From the NCBI RefSeq assembly GCF_040096075.1, contig NZ_JBBMFJ010000019.1:1-64000 (forward strand): a stretch of DNA of 64,000 nucleotides. The letters run 5' to 3'. Shown here piece after piece: positions 53,843 through 62,254 of the stretch. Source of the DNA: Brotaphodocola faecis. GTDB taxonomy: Bacteria; Bacillota; Clostridia; Lachnospirales; Lachnospiraceae. A program made the position numbers and the translations under genes. Under the pieces are notes generated by a model. That model did no database searches and was not told the origin of the DNA. It worked only from the letters and a program-made list of their open reading frames with translations. Position 1 is the stretch's first letter. Each line of letters starts with the position of its first letter.

Positions 53843-53868
53843 AAAAAACACCTCTGCAACTCCCTATT

Positions 53869-55260
53869 TTACATTCCTAAGCCGACAGAATTCTCACGTT
53901 CTCCCTCCGGTAACACCTGCAGCGCATCCTGCACAGTACTGAACACACGCTCATTCAGCCAGCCTCCCTGTTTTCTGTTCTGGGCCGCAGATATCACTGG
54001 GTACTGCCAGATGGTCTTTTGATGGGTGTAATTGAGCCAGGAATCAATCCACCAGTCACTTTCCTTTGCCTTGATTTCGTAAGCCACGTATCCGCGGCAG
54101 TTTTCCCCGCGATGTGGCATGGAAAATTCTGCAAAAATACTGGCATACTGCTGGCTTCCGTAAAATGGAAAATTCTGGTTGGTATCGTATGCTTCATTTT
54201 GTAAAGACGCATACTCTGCGGTGTAAGAAGTCCCATCCTTATCGTAAAGGACCTGGCCGGTAAGTTCTCCCTGGGCAGTCCAACCGCCGTTCAATTCCTG
54301 GTATGCAGGATTGATCTGCACTGCCTCTGTCCCGCGAAAGCCCGAATTTCCGTTCCATAAGAAATGATGGATTACCTTCCACTGCCCTTCCTGTTCCAGT
54401 TCCACTGCCACGCCGTCAAGCTGCAGCCGCTCATCCCCGTCCCGCAGCAAATCATCGCTTTGATTCAGCAAAATCTGTCTGGCATTTTTGCATGCCAGAA
54501 TATCTTCTTCCTTTAAATCATGCAAAATCTCTTCCGGAAAACCCAGGGATAACAGATGTGCTTTGATTTCTTCACTCGCCGAATCCTGCGTTTCTTTTGC
54601 AGTTGTCCACGCCATGTGATAGGAACCAAAACATGTATAGCCGATGAGCAGGCCTGCCGCAGTCAGAATTGCTGCTCCCGCTGCGTATCTTCCATCTGAA
54701 ATCCGCACCGGATGCTCTTCCAGTACATATTCGGCCTGTTCCAGTTTTTCTGCTATATTCTTTAACTCCACAAGGATTCCAATATATGCGGCAACGATCG
54801 CCAGGCCAAGAATCCAGCCCTCATATTCCCGAACCGCAAGCACGGTCACCACCACATACCAGATGATGATATGGAGCAGGACCTCATTTTTTATTTCCGC
54901 CTTACGCTTTTCCAGTTCCTCACGCATACCAAGGAAGAGACAAACCATCAGAAAAACCGGCAAAATTCCGCCACAGAAAACAATCACTTTCCATACATAT
55001 GAAACATAAATTTTCTCCCGTTCGAGCACACTTCCAATCACAATGTTCACGATGGTAATCACAACTTTGAGCGCGGCGCCTGCGTATCCGGCTTTCAGCC
55101 AGCGGTTTTCCAGTCTCAGTTTTCGGAATCCCGTAAACAGCAAAAGGGCACCAAGGAAGGGAAGAATCTGATTGAGAAAGAGAAAATTCAATGTAATCCC
55201 AAAGAGACCCATTCCAATCAGAATCTTCTCATATGTCTGTTTCCAGAAACTCTCTTCCAT
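53869..55260 (-). CDS. Membrane protein with C-terminal extracytoplasmic domain
   Basis: 463 residues. Six TM helices lie in the first 160 residues and one more near 195-215 (AAGAAILTAAGLLIGYTCF), followed by a soluble domain of about 240 residues outside the cell (LLSLGFPEEILHDLKEEDIL, then a beta-rich, aromatic-rich region). Its ATG is followed by EESFWKQTYEKILIG. The domain resembles sensor parts of membrane proteins that often accompany ECF systems, but no family is named. Start of a three-gene minus-strand unit. Confidence 0.65.
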   Translation of the reverse strand: MEESFWKQTYEKILIGMGLFGITLNFLFLNQILPFLGALLLFTGFRKLRLENRWLKAGYAGAALKVVITIVNIVIGSVLEREKIYVSYVWKVIVFCGGILPVFLMVCLFLGMREELEKRKAEIKNEVLLHIIIWYVVVTVLAVREYEGWILGLAIVAAYIGILVELKNIAEKLEQAEYVLEEHPVRISDGRYAAGAAILTAAGLLIGYTCFGSYHMAWTTAKETQDSASEEIKAHLLSLGFPEEILHDLKEEDILACKNARQILLNQSDDLLRDGDERLQLDGVAVELEQEGQWKVIHHFLWNGNSGFRGTEAVQINPAYQELNGGWTAQGELTGQVLYDKDGTSYTAEYASLQNEAYDTNQNFPFYGSQQYASIFAEFSMPHRGENCRGYVAYEIKAKESDWWIDSWLNYTHQKTIWQYPVISAAQNRKQGGWLNERVFSTVQDALQVLPEGERENSVGLGM

Positions 55261-55406
55261 GTAATCGCCCCTTTTTCAAATTATTTGTTATAAATATGGT
55301 AGCACAAAAGTGAACCTTTATCTTTAATTCTCCATTACAAAACTATTAATTATAACAAACGATAACCAGATATTCATACAGCGATAAACGGACATTCATA
55401 GGAATA

Positions 55407-55435
55407 TTGACTTTTCGATGAAAATATAATAAAAT
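55407..55435 (+). promoter_or_regulatory. Promoter of the antitoxin RNA
   Basis: TTGACT and TAAAAT are 17 bases apart; an overlapping TATAAT sits nearer. Transcription to the right would start near 55442. Confidence 0.6.
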
Positions 55436-55441
55436 GTAGGC

Positions 55442-55510
55442 AGCTAAGAAATGTGATGATTTCCCATGCGGCAAAACGAAAACCCCAGAGGGTGCCTCCT
55501 CTGGGGTTTT
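55442..55510 (+). ncRNA. Antitoxin small RNA of a type I toxin-antitoxin locus
   Basis: About 70 bases from the promoter at 55407 to the bidirectional terminator. It contains AAATGTGATGAT and TCCCATGCGG, direct repeats of AAATGTGATGAT (55618-55629) and TCCCATCCG (55636-55644) on the same strand. Those second copies are the complement of the toxin start region, so this RNA can pair in trans across the toxin start codon and codons 4-9. Convergent genes with a shared terminator and direct repeats are the par/Fst design of Enterococcus plasmid pAD1. Confidence 0.72.
55479..55510. terminator. Shared bidirectional terminator
   Basis: AAAACCCCAGAGG and CCTCTGGGGTTTT form a perfect 13-bp stem with A and T tracts on both sides. 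It can end both the antitoxin RNA (plus) and the toxin mRNA (minus). Confidence 0.88.
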
Positions 55511-55551
55511 CTTGTTCATTACGGCGAACCGACCGTTTAGGCTGTTGCTGC

Positions 55552-55641
55552 CTATTTATCTCTGTCCAGCCATTTGCATATGTAGTAGCTAACTACACCT
55601 GCTAAAACAGAGACAAAAAATGTGATGATAAAATCTCCCAT
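55552..55641 (-). CDS. Fst-like type I toxin, 29 residues
   Basis: MGDFIITFFVSVLAGVVSYY is a TM helix, followed by ICKWLDRDK. A small hydrophobic helix with a polar WLD tail is the mark of Fst/Ldr-type membrane toxins. An AAAGGAGGTGA site with spacing of about eight bases makes it very well translated unless blocked. Its promoter TAGATT-17-TATGCT lies at 55683-55711. The antitoxin RNA gene converges on it. Loss of the plasmid would leave the stable toxin mRNA active and kill the cell. Confidence 0.75.
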   Translation of the reverse strand: MGDFIITFFVSVLAGVVSYYICKWLDRDK

Positions 55642-55742
55642 CCGACTCACCTCCTTTCTGCTGGAGGTTCGGCAGCCTTTTTAGCATAGCACATTTCTTC
55701 CCATTAATCTACATAAGTTGTCATACCATCATGTGATAATCC

Positions 55743-55771
55743 TTGATTTGCCCCAAATCCAATGGTAAAAT
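55743..55771 (+). promoter_or_regulatory. Promoter of the UvrD-fusion gene
   Basis: TTGATT (55743-55748) and TAAAAT (55766-55771) are 17 bases apart. The transcript starts near 55778 with a 160-base leader that contains a terminator. Confidence 0.55.
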
Positions 55772-55884
55772 ACTCATAGATTCTTTCATTTCAACAACAT
55801 TTGTCTCTGACAAAGCGCACGCCATTTTATGACCGAATGAGTGGGGGAATTCTGGAAAAATAAACAGAATAATATGTACGTTGG

Positions 55885-55913
55885 AGGAACTTCCTTTGGG
55901 AGGTTCCTTTTTT
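55885..55913 (+). terminator. Leader terminator before the UvrD-fusion gene
   Basis: GGAACTTCC pairs with GGAGGTTCC around TTTG, followed by TTTTTT. It ends 26 bases before the start codon, so it is in position to attenuate the gene. Confidence 0.75.
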
Positions 55914-55938
55914 CGTGCCCAAAAGGAGGACTTAGCCT

Positions 55939-58554
55939 ATGAAACTTACAATCAGGGATCTTATCCGGCTCCGCCACTGCGAAAGCCACTACCGTCTCGG
56001 AAAGCTGGGATTATATGCTGCATCAAAACGTACCCAGTTTTTTTATCAAAAGAAGGACTCTTTAATTTTAGCATTATCCAAAGGGCCTACTTCATTTTCA
56101 GAAGCACTCGAAAAAGCATTTCTGGAATACAGCAGAGACTGGTTCCTTAATAACCGCCAGTATGAAACCTGCCGGGATCAGGACCTTGCCAGGTGGCATC
56201 GCTTTGCTGACTGGTTCTTTGAGCAGGGTTATCAGATTTTGAAGACCAGGCTCTGCTCAGCGATTTCAGTCAATACAAGCTGCAACCACGTAGCGGTGTC
56301 TGAATTATCTGCACAAGCAGATCTGGTTCTTAAAAAGGGGGAGCATGTCTATGCTTTAAGTATTTTCCCGAATGAACCACAGTATTCTGTGAGAGCCAGG
56401 AAGCAAGAGACCCAGGCATATTACAGCCCGGAGCTGCTGTCACAATACCTGATCAGCGCTCCCACCTATGGGCAGGAGATAATTTCCATGATCTGCTACT
56501 TAAAATCCAAAGAGGATAAGGCCGATTTCCTGGCCTCACAGTATACAGAAGGAAAATGCTATCTTCAAATGGGCTATGGCGGGATAGCGGAGGCCACCCA
56601 GGCTCTCCTGAGCACAATCCATCTTTCCATACCTCAAAAATGTGAGGACTGCCGCTATACGGACTTGTGCCATCAGCAGAATACTTCCGCATTGGCACCA
56701 GAAAAACAACCAGAAGAAACTTCCATTTCTGTTCCGGCAGAAGCAGTCGATTTAGAAAAAGGATTAACCCCAGAACAGCGAAAGGTTGTTGAACACATGG
56801 AGGGCCCTATGGCAGTCATCGCGGTACCTGGTGCTGGCAAAACCCACTGTCTGATTGCGCGTATGGTGCGTATGATCAAAAACGGGATTTTACCGGAACA
56901 AATTCTTTTTGTCACCTTTACCAAAAAGGCCGCTGGCGAAATTCTGGAACGTGCCAGACGGGTGCTCGGTGAAGGAAGTGCATTGCCGGCCATCTTTACC
57001 TTCCACAGCCTTGGCTACACGATTCTTCGCAAACATGAGGACTTCATAGGAAAATCCTTAAAAATTGCAGAGAAGGTAGACTACTATCGTCTGATTTTGC
57101 AGATCATTGATGAAATCTCTCCATTGTCCGGCATTAACTATGACGGACTCACCGGTGATTTCGGCCTGCTGAGCAGGATTTACAACGCTGTACTTTCCAT
57201 TGAGAAAGACGGACTGGAAGAGTGGAAAAAACATGCGGATTTTCCTGATCCGGATGGTTTAGGGTGCCTTTATCAGAAACTGAAGGAACGAATGAAAGAA
57301 GAGGGGTATATCTGCTTTGATGAACAGATCCAGCTTACCAACCAACTGTTTAGCGAATATCCAGATGTATTAAAAAGCTATCAGCAGCGTTTTCGCTATG
57401 TAATGATTGATGAATTCCAGGATATCTCGTCAGATCAGGTCGATCTGGTATACGCCATCGCATCCCATGGAAATATTGTGGTTGTGGGAGACGATGATCA
57501 GAGTATTTATTCCTGGCGCGGAGGAAGCAACTATTACCTGCTTCATTTTCAGGAAATGTGGAGCAACAGTAAAATCGTGATTCTTCCAGATAATTTCCGG
57601 TCGGTAGACCACATTTTGGAAGCAGCAAATGCACTGATTGCCAATAATACGAATCGGTATCGCAAATCTCTGCGTTCCCATCACCGCGCTACGGTTCGGC
57701 CGATTTATCGGAAAAATGTTCTGGTAGATACCATCCGGGATCTGGTTGCATCCGCAGAACGCTCTGGTTATAAACCTGGAGATATTGCCATCATTGCGCG
57801 CAAAAATAAAGCGCTGGAAAAGATCAAAAAAAGTTTAGATGGTTTTTACCTTGCAACTTCACCCAAAACATTACTCATAAAGGATGAGGTATTTATTGCC
57901 ATTCGTGACACATTTTCTCTCTACGTGACCAATTTTCATGATCCACTGGCGCTTTACAGACAGCTGAAACGTAATGGATATGAACTGGACATTCCTGTCG
58001 AGCGAGACCACATGTTGGAAAGCTTCTTAAAATATTTCAATCTTCCAGAACCAGATTTATATGATCCGGATCTGCTTGAAATATATGAAGCATCCGGCAG
58101 TCCCGGTATCGCACTTGCCAGGACACTTTCTTCCTGTAAAAAACTTCTGTATGCCCAGGATCTGTCCGATGCCGTTCGGTCCATTTACCAGTTTCTCTGG
58201 CAGAAGAAGGAACATCCGGCAGTAGAAGAGTTGTGCTCCCGCATCGAAATGCGGGCTATCAATACGGCTTCCGAATTTCTTAACCATATGAATGCCATGA
58301 TCGAATTTTCTGATACAGCAGAGGTTGAATATCCCGCAAGCCCCGATACGATTACCCTTCTTACTGCTCATAAATCAAAAGGGAAAGAATTTCCCATCGT
58401 AGTAATTTATGGAGTAGAAGAGTTTGAAGAATCAGAAGAGGGCCGGAACCTGCTGTATGTTTCCATGACCCGGGCCAAACGAAACCTCTTTCTTTTGCAG
58501 GGTAGTTTTTCCGACGCCCCACTGTATCCGGAGTTTAAAAACTATGTCGATTGA
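55939..58554 (+). CDS. Cas4-like nuclease domain fused to UvrD-type helicase
   Basis: 871 residues. The N-terminal 250 residues resemble a RecB/Cas4-type PD-(D/E)XK fold with four cysteines placed as in iron-sulfur members (LRHCESHY near 13, CEDCRYTDLC near 237-246), and an acid in QADLVLKKGEHVYAL, where the usual E-x-K is not obvious. From about 275 is a superfamily 1 helicase: motif I VPGAGKTHC (near 297), motif II IDEFQD (near 490), DDQSIYSWRGG, LPDNFRS, and VSMTRAKRNLF at the end. It unwinds DNA 3' to 5'; the nuclease part may only bind DNA. It is the first gene after the type I locus. Confidence 0.85.
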   Translation: MKLTIRDLIRLRHCESHYRLGKLGLYAASKRTQFFYQKKDSLILALSKGPTSFSEALEKAFLEYSRDWFLNNRQYETCRDQDLARWHRFADWFFEQGYQILKTRLCSAISVNTSCNHVAVSELSAQADLVLKKGEHVYALSIFPNEPQYSVRARKQETQAYYSPELLSQYLISAPTYGQEIISMICYLKSKEDKADFLASQYTEGKCYLQMGYGGIAEATQALLSTIHLSIPQKCEDCRYTDLCHQQNTSALAPEKQPEETSISVPAEAVDLEKGLTPEQRKVVEHMEGPMAVIAVPGAGKTHCLIARMVRMIKNGILPEQILFVTFTKKAAGEILERARRVLGEGSALPAIFTFHSLGYTILRKHEDFIGKSLKIAEKVDYYRLILQIIDEISPLSGINYDGLTGDFGLLSRIYNAVLSIEKDGLEEWKKHADFPDPDGLGCLYQKLKERMKEEGYICFDEQIQLTNQLFSEYPDVLKSYQQRFRYVMIDEFQDISSDQVDLVYAIASHGNIVVVGDDDQSIYSWRGGSNYYLLHFQEMWSNSKIVILPDNFRSVDHILEAANALIANNTNRYRKSLRSHHRATVRPIYRKNVLVDTIRDLVASAERSGYKPGDIAIIARKNKALEKIKKSLDGFYLATSPKTLLIKDEVFIAIRDTFSLYVTNFHDPLALYRQLKRNGYELDIPVERDHMLESFLKYFNLPEPDLYDPDLLEIYEASGSPGIALARTLSSCKKLLYAQDLSDAVRSIYQFLWQKKEHPAVEELCSRIEMRAINTASEFLNHMNAMIEFSDTAEVEYPASPDTITLLTAHKSKGKEFPIVVIYGVEEFEESEEGRNLLYVSMTRAKRNLFLLQGSFSDAPLYPEFKNYVD

Positions 58555-58570
58555 CCGCTACCGCGGTATC

Positions 58571-58599
58571 TTGTTCACGCACAGATATTGAGTTAAGAT
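58571..58599 (+). promoter_or_regulatory. Twin promoter 1
   Basis: TTGTTC, a 17-base spacer ACGCACAGATATTGAGT and TAAGAT. The spacer is nearly identical to that of twin promoter 2 at 59190, pointing to a shared operator or a recent duplication. Confidence 0.55.
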
Positions 58600-58715
58600 G
58601 GGGTATGAAAATAGTGGGGGAGAATTACATAGCTCCCTGTCACCATAGAACCATGATCGAAAAAAATATTATATGGCATATACGGAAAGTAAAGATAACC
58701 CGGAGGAAAAGGATT

Positions 58716-59156
58716 ATGAAATTTGAGTGGATTGAAGAAGGGGACGGCCGTTACCGTGTCCAGTTTTTTGACATGGATGAAAAGAAGGTATTCGACATTA
58801 AGATTACCGACTATAGTGATCCGTACTGGCAGCAATCAGACCTGGAACAGAAGATCCGTCGCGAATGCTGCTATGACGTTATCTTCTATGCCGGACGTCG
58901 CAAGAGCTACTCTGACAACCCGAATTATGAAACGGAATACGGTTTTCAGGGTAAACCAAAACATGACATAATATATATCTGGGAACTGTGCAAAAATTTT
59001 ATAGCAGATTCCTATGTTTTTGATTACGAAAAAGCATTGCGCGGCCTTCAAAAGAGGAAGACAATGTCAGATTGGTTTCTGGCCAGTGGATATACCGGAG
59101 ATTATGAAGGAAAGCAGGAATATAAAAGATCTATTGTAGTTGACGAACTTGACTAA
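58716..59156 (+). CDS. Hypothetical protein
   Basis: About 146 residues from ATG at 58716, after GGAGG. Soluble and rich in aromatic and charged residues (MKFEWIEEGDGRYRVQFFDM; YDVIFYAGRRKSYSDNPNYE). No family is recognised. An in-frame region upstream (from 58551) lacks a ribosome site and is leader. It is transcribed from twin promoter 1. Confidence 0.6.
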   Translation: MKFEWIEEGDGRYRVQFFDMDEKKVFDIKITDYSDPYWQQSDLEQKIRRECCYDVIFYAGRRKSYSDNPNYETEYGFQGKPKHDIIYIWELCKNFIADSYVFDYEKALRGLQKRKTMSDWFLASGYTGDYEGKQEYKRSIVVDELD

Positions 59157-59189
59157 AAAGCTTACTGAATTGGTTGCCGCATCGTCATC

Positions 59190-59218
59190 TTGTTCGCGCA
59201 CAGATATTGTGTTAATAT
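59190..59218 (+). promoter_or_regulatory. Twin promoter 2
   Basis: TTGTTC, spacer GCGCACAGATATTGTGT and TAATAT. It drives the DUF3791/DUF3990 cassette. Flanking bases outside the -35/-10 boxes (CATCTTGTTC; AGATAG) also match twin promoter 1. Confidence 0.6.
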
Positions 59219-59254
59219 GGAGTATAGAGATAGCTCGGAAAGGAGGATTTCGCG

Positions 59255-59479
59255 ATGAGCGAAAAAGAAGAGATCATATTCATGCAGACCCGATTGGTAC
59301 GTTTAGCATCAAAGGAATGGCATCTTCCTGTGGATGAGATTTTTAACATCTTCGGAAAAGCAGATGTACTTGGCTATATCGAAAAATGTTATGGGATTTT
59401 TCACTGCGAAGGAGATGATGCTATATTAGAAGACATCACGGAATTTCTTCAAAGAAAGGGGATCCAAATTAGTGCTTGA
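59255..59479 (+). CDS. DUF3791 family protein, candidate antitoxin
   Basis: 74 residues: MSEKEEIIFMQTRLVRLASK, then WHLPVDEIFNIFGKADVLGY. DUF3791 proteins are small helical proteins usually beside DUF3990 genes. AAAGGAGG precedes the ATG. It overlaps the DUF3990 gene by eight bases, the typical coupling of an antitoxin placed before its toxin. Confidence 0.75.
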   Translation: MSEKEEIIFMQTRLVRLASKEWHLPVDEIFNIFGKADVLGYIEKCYGIFHCEGDDAILEDITEFLQRKGIQISA

Positions 59480-60041
59480 TTTTACAGATGGACTTATCCT
59501 TTACCATGGCAGTTATTGTGAAGTAAAGAAGCCTTTATTGGAAAGATGCGCCAGACGAAAAGACTTTGGCCAAGGCTTTTACCTGACCACCTCCAAGGAC
59601 CAGGCTATTCGTTTTCTCAAGACTTCCATTGCTAAAGCATTCGCAAATGGAAGCATTAAAGAGAATCAGGATTATGGCTATCTTTCCATCTTTCAGTTAA
59701 GACCTTCACCAGAATTATCCACATATGCATTTGATGATGCAAATGTGGAATGGCTGCACTGTGTTGCGGCTCATCGAAAAAGACTTTTGTTTCTGGATGT
59801 TGAAGATGCTATGGCAAAATATGATATTATTGCTGGGAAAATTGCGGATGATGCGACAAATGCAACGCTGGCCGCATACCTAGTCGGCGCCTTTGGAATA
59901 GCCGGAAGCAAAGAAGCTGATGATTTTTGTATTAAACAGCTACTTCCGAATAAGTTAAAGGATCAGTATTGTTTTAAAACAACTGCAGCGCTTGATTGCC
60001 TGCATTTTGTGGAAAGCGAGAAAATATGGCTGAAGAAATGA
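59472..60041 (+). CDS. DUF3990 family ART-like protein, candidate toxin
   Basis: 189 residues. The start LILYHGSYCEVKKPLLERCA and RRKDFGQGFYLTTSKDQAIRF show the H-G-S and G-x-G-F-Y-L-T motifs of ADP-ribosyltransferase-like folds that bind NAD. Related families modify DNA or proteins to stop growth. It lies between two DUF3791 genes, overlapping both. The reading of the cassette as toxin-antitoxin is inferred; the DUF3990 identity is firm. Confidence 0.8.
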   Translation: MLDFTDGLILYHGSYCEVKKPLLERCARRKDFGQGFYLTTSKDQAIRFLKTSIAKAFANGSIKENQDYGYLSIFQLRPSPELSTYAFDDANVEWLHCVAAHRKRLLFLDVEDAMAKYDIIAGKIADDATNATLAAYLVGAFGIAGSKEADDFCIKQLLPNKLKDQYCFKTTAALDCLHFVESEKIWLKK

Positions 60042-60262
60042 TTTCAAAAGAGCGAATAGACTATACGATTGACCTTCTTATTACCATGGCCGTCGAAGAA
60101 ATTGCAGAAGATACAGGAAAAAGTCCAAAGGAAATATTGCCGGAATTTTATTCTTCCAAAACCGGCAAGGCACTTTACGATGAGCAGACCCGATTATGGT
60201 GCAATGGCCCGTCCTATATTGCCGAATTATACATGGACGAACTCTCCAAAAGAAAGATTTGA
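60026..60262 (+). CDS. DUF3791-like protein, second copy
   Basis: 78 residues from ATG at 60026: MAEEMISKERIDYTIDLLIT, then DTGKSPKEILPEFYSSKTGK. It differs in sequence from the DUF3791 copy at 59255 but has like size and helical content. It overlaps the DUF3990 gene by 16 bases. Two small partners around one ART-like gene are notable. A terminator follows. Confidence 0.6.
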   Translation: MAEEMISKERIDYTIDLLITMAVEEIAEDTGKSPKEILPEFYSSKTGKALYDEQTRLWCNGPSYIAELYMDELSKRKI

Positions 60263-60263
60263 G

Positions 60264-60306
60264 AAAAAGCTGTTTCTAACGTATTATGCGTTTGAAACAG
60301 CTTTTC
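60264..60306 (+). terminator. Intrinsic terminator
   Basis: AAAAAGCTGTTTC pairs with GAAACAGCTTTT around a loop of about 17 bases. It ends the DUF3791/DUF3990 cassette. Confidence 0.75.
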
Positions 60307-60492
60307 TGATTAACAGACCTCCCGGCACTAAGGCTCCTTCTTTCTATCCTTCTTTTCTGTCCATTCTTGGCGTTGCGCTCACCTTTGATCTATGTTAAAC
60401 TATCCTTGATAAAAATTATTTCAAACACAATAGACTCTGTCTTCGTTTCAAGCAATTGCTTATTAAAAGGGGATGAGTCTGCACAGATGCGG

Positions 60493-60526
60493 ACCAAATT
60501 AGAGGAATTCTAATTTGGTCTTTTTT
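60493..60526 (+). terminator. Leader terminator before the zincin gene
   Basis: ACCAAATTAGA and TCTAATTTGGT pair nearly perfectly around a tiny loop, followed by TTTTTT (60521-60526). It ends 30 bases before the next start codon. A weak promoter (TTGATC-17-GATAAA, 60385-60413) is upstream. Confidence 0.75.
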
Positions 60527-60556
60527 GTGCATTCACAACAAAGAGAGGAGGAACCT

Positions 60557-62254
60557 ATGGCTATTTTACAACTGCCGTACAATTTGTCTGCGCTATTCAA
60601 TTTCAATGAACCAGACACAAATGAGGGGTCGATGGAATCTTCGGATGAAGATTTTTTCGACCTTTTTGATTTTCTGCCAGAAAATACGGTGACTACCAAT
60701 TATCTGGCCAAAGGAGGGGACCGGATCCAGTCACTGCTCCGGATCAAAACCCGCCGGACTTATTCCATGAATGACTTTTTCAAATTATTTTCCAGAGACC
60801 AATTCTGGAAAAAGAGCAACAGCCGAAAAGATTTCACGGAATATCTGATCAAGACCTACTGGAAAAAGGTGATTAATCCTTTTGTAAATACCCTTTACAA
60901 AGACTTTCTGGCCGGTCAGATCACAGAACAGGAGATTTCTGAGAAACTGCAGGAGATTCTGGGATTTAGCATTTCTCTATCGCAATGCCATGATGAGCAG
61001 GTAGAGAGGCTGGTTGCAGCAACCGGTATGCCCACAGACTGTATTTTCCGGATAACCGCATTTGAAAATGAATATTTTCTGATCTTTGGGAAACTAAAGG
61101 CAAGGAACAGAAACCGTCAAATTTGGCTGACCGCCGATAGACGAAAATGTACTTTATGGGATTCCTATTATCTTGCAAAGCTGGCAGTTATAGAGCGCAT
61201 CCGAATTGAATACCAGCACTACATTCACTCCATTGAATCAAAGGATAATGATCTGGTCTATCTGTCCATTTTAAATGAGATAGATAATGGATTCCATGTT
61301 TGCGGGAGAGTATGTCCTGTATATGCCTATGAAAAAGAACAGGTTTTGTACCCAGAAGTCATGAAGTTTTTGGACAAACTGAAAATTCCTGTAAAACTGC
61401 GAATACCAGGCCAGAGCGCAAGCGGAATTCTGTTTAGCTTTTCACTCCTGCAACAGGTATTACCGATCTTAAAACAGTATTCCATCAGCAAAGTAGATTT
61501 TCTGTACTATGCAACAATTCCAGAGGGATACCTCATTATCATAAAAGCCCTGATGGAACAGCACAAAATGCAGGAAGCAGATGCGCGCTATCATCGAAAT
61601 AACACAGAGGTCGCCAATGCATTTATGACCAAAAAAAATATTCCACCAAAACATCAGGATTACATGAAAGAGAGCAGTTTCTTAAATGTTTACCGCTATA
61701 TAGAGGTAGATGAAGACTGTGATCTGGATAAAATGCGAGAACTGGAAAAAGAATTTCTCGCTCTGGGAGATATTTTGGGAAAGCATCCCTATGATGCTTC
61801 CATTCGTTTCCGCAAGCTTGGACGTCACCATGCTTCCGGCCTTTATTCCCCGGCCTACCAGTGCGTATGCATTGATGTCCGCTCCCCCAGCAGCTATGTC
61901 CATGAATTTCTGCACATGTACGATCATTTTCACGGAATGCTGAGCGAAGGCTATGATTTTAAAGAGGTCCGGCTTCAGTATGAATCCTGCCTGCAGGAGT
62001 ATCTTTCGGACTGTGAAGATCCGGATTTAAAAGCACGGCTGAATGGAAACAGCAAATACAACCTGGATTACTATTTCGTCCCAACGGAAGTGTTTGCCCG
62101 CTGCGGAGAACTGTATTTTACGCGTTTTCGTGGTGTAGATAATTCTCTGCTGAAATTTGAAAGAGGATTTGACTATCCGGAAAACGAAAAATTATTGGAG
62201 CTGATCAAAAAATATTATGATCAGCATTTTTTAACGGAGGAGATACCATCATGA
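60557..62254 (+). CDS. Zincin metallopeptidase-like protein
   Basis: About 565 residues from ATG at 60557, after GAGGAGG. The HExxH motif is SYVHEFLHMYDHF (near 449) with a downstream Glu in FVPTEVFARCGELYF (near 520). The layout resembles zincin domains in the large polyvalent proteins and ArdC-type anti-restriction proteins of mobile elements. The N-terminal 380 residues are helical and unassigned. No signal peptide, so it acts inside the cell. It overlaps the OB-HD gene by four bases. Confidence 0.72.
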   Translation: MAILQLPYNLSALFNFNEPDTNEGSMESSDEDFFDLFDFLPENTVTTNYLAKGGDRIQSLLRIKTRRTYSMNDFFKLFSRDQFWKKSNSRKDFTEYLIKTYWKKVINPFVNTLYKDFLAGQITEQEISEKLQEILGFSISLSQCHDEQVERLVAATGMPTDCIFRITAFENEYFLIFGKLKARNRNRQIWLTADRRKCTLWDSYYLAKLAVIERIRIEYQHYIHSIESKDNDLVYLSILNEIDNGFHVCGRVCPVYAYEKEQVLYPEVMKFLDKLKIPVKLRIPGQSASGILFSFSLLQQVLPILKQYSISKVDFLYYATIPEGYLIIIKALMEQHKMQEADARYHRNNTEVANAFMTKKNIPPKHQDYMKESSFLNVYRYIEVDEDCDLDKMRELEKEFLALGDILGKHPYDASIRFRKLGRHHASGLYSPAYQCVCIDVRSPSSYVHEFLHMYDHFHGMLSEGYDFKEVRLQYESCLQEYLSDCEDPDLKARLNGNSKYNLDYYFVPTEVFARCGELYFTRFRGVDNSLLKFERGFDYPENEKLLELIKKYYDQHFLTEEIPS

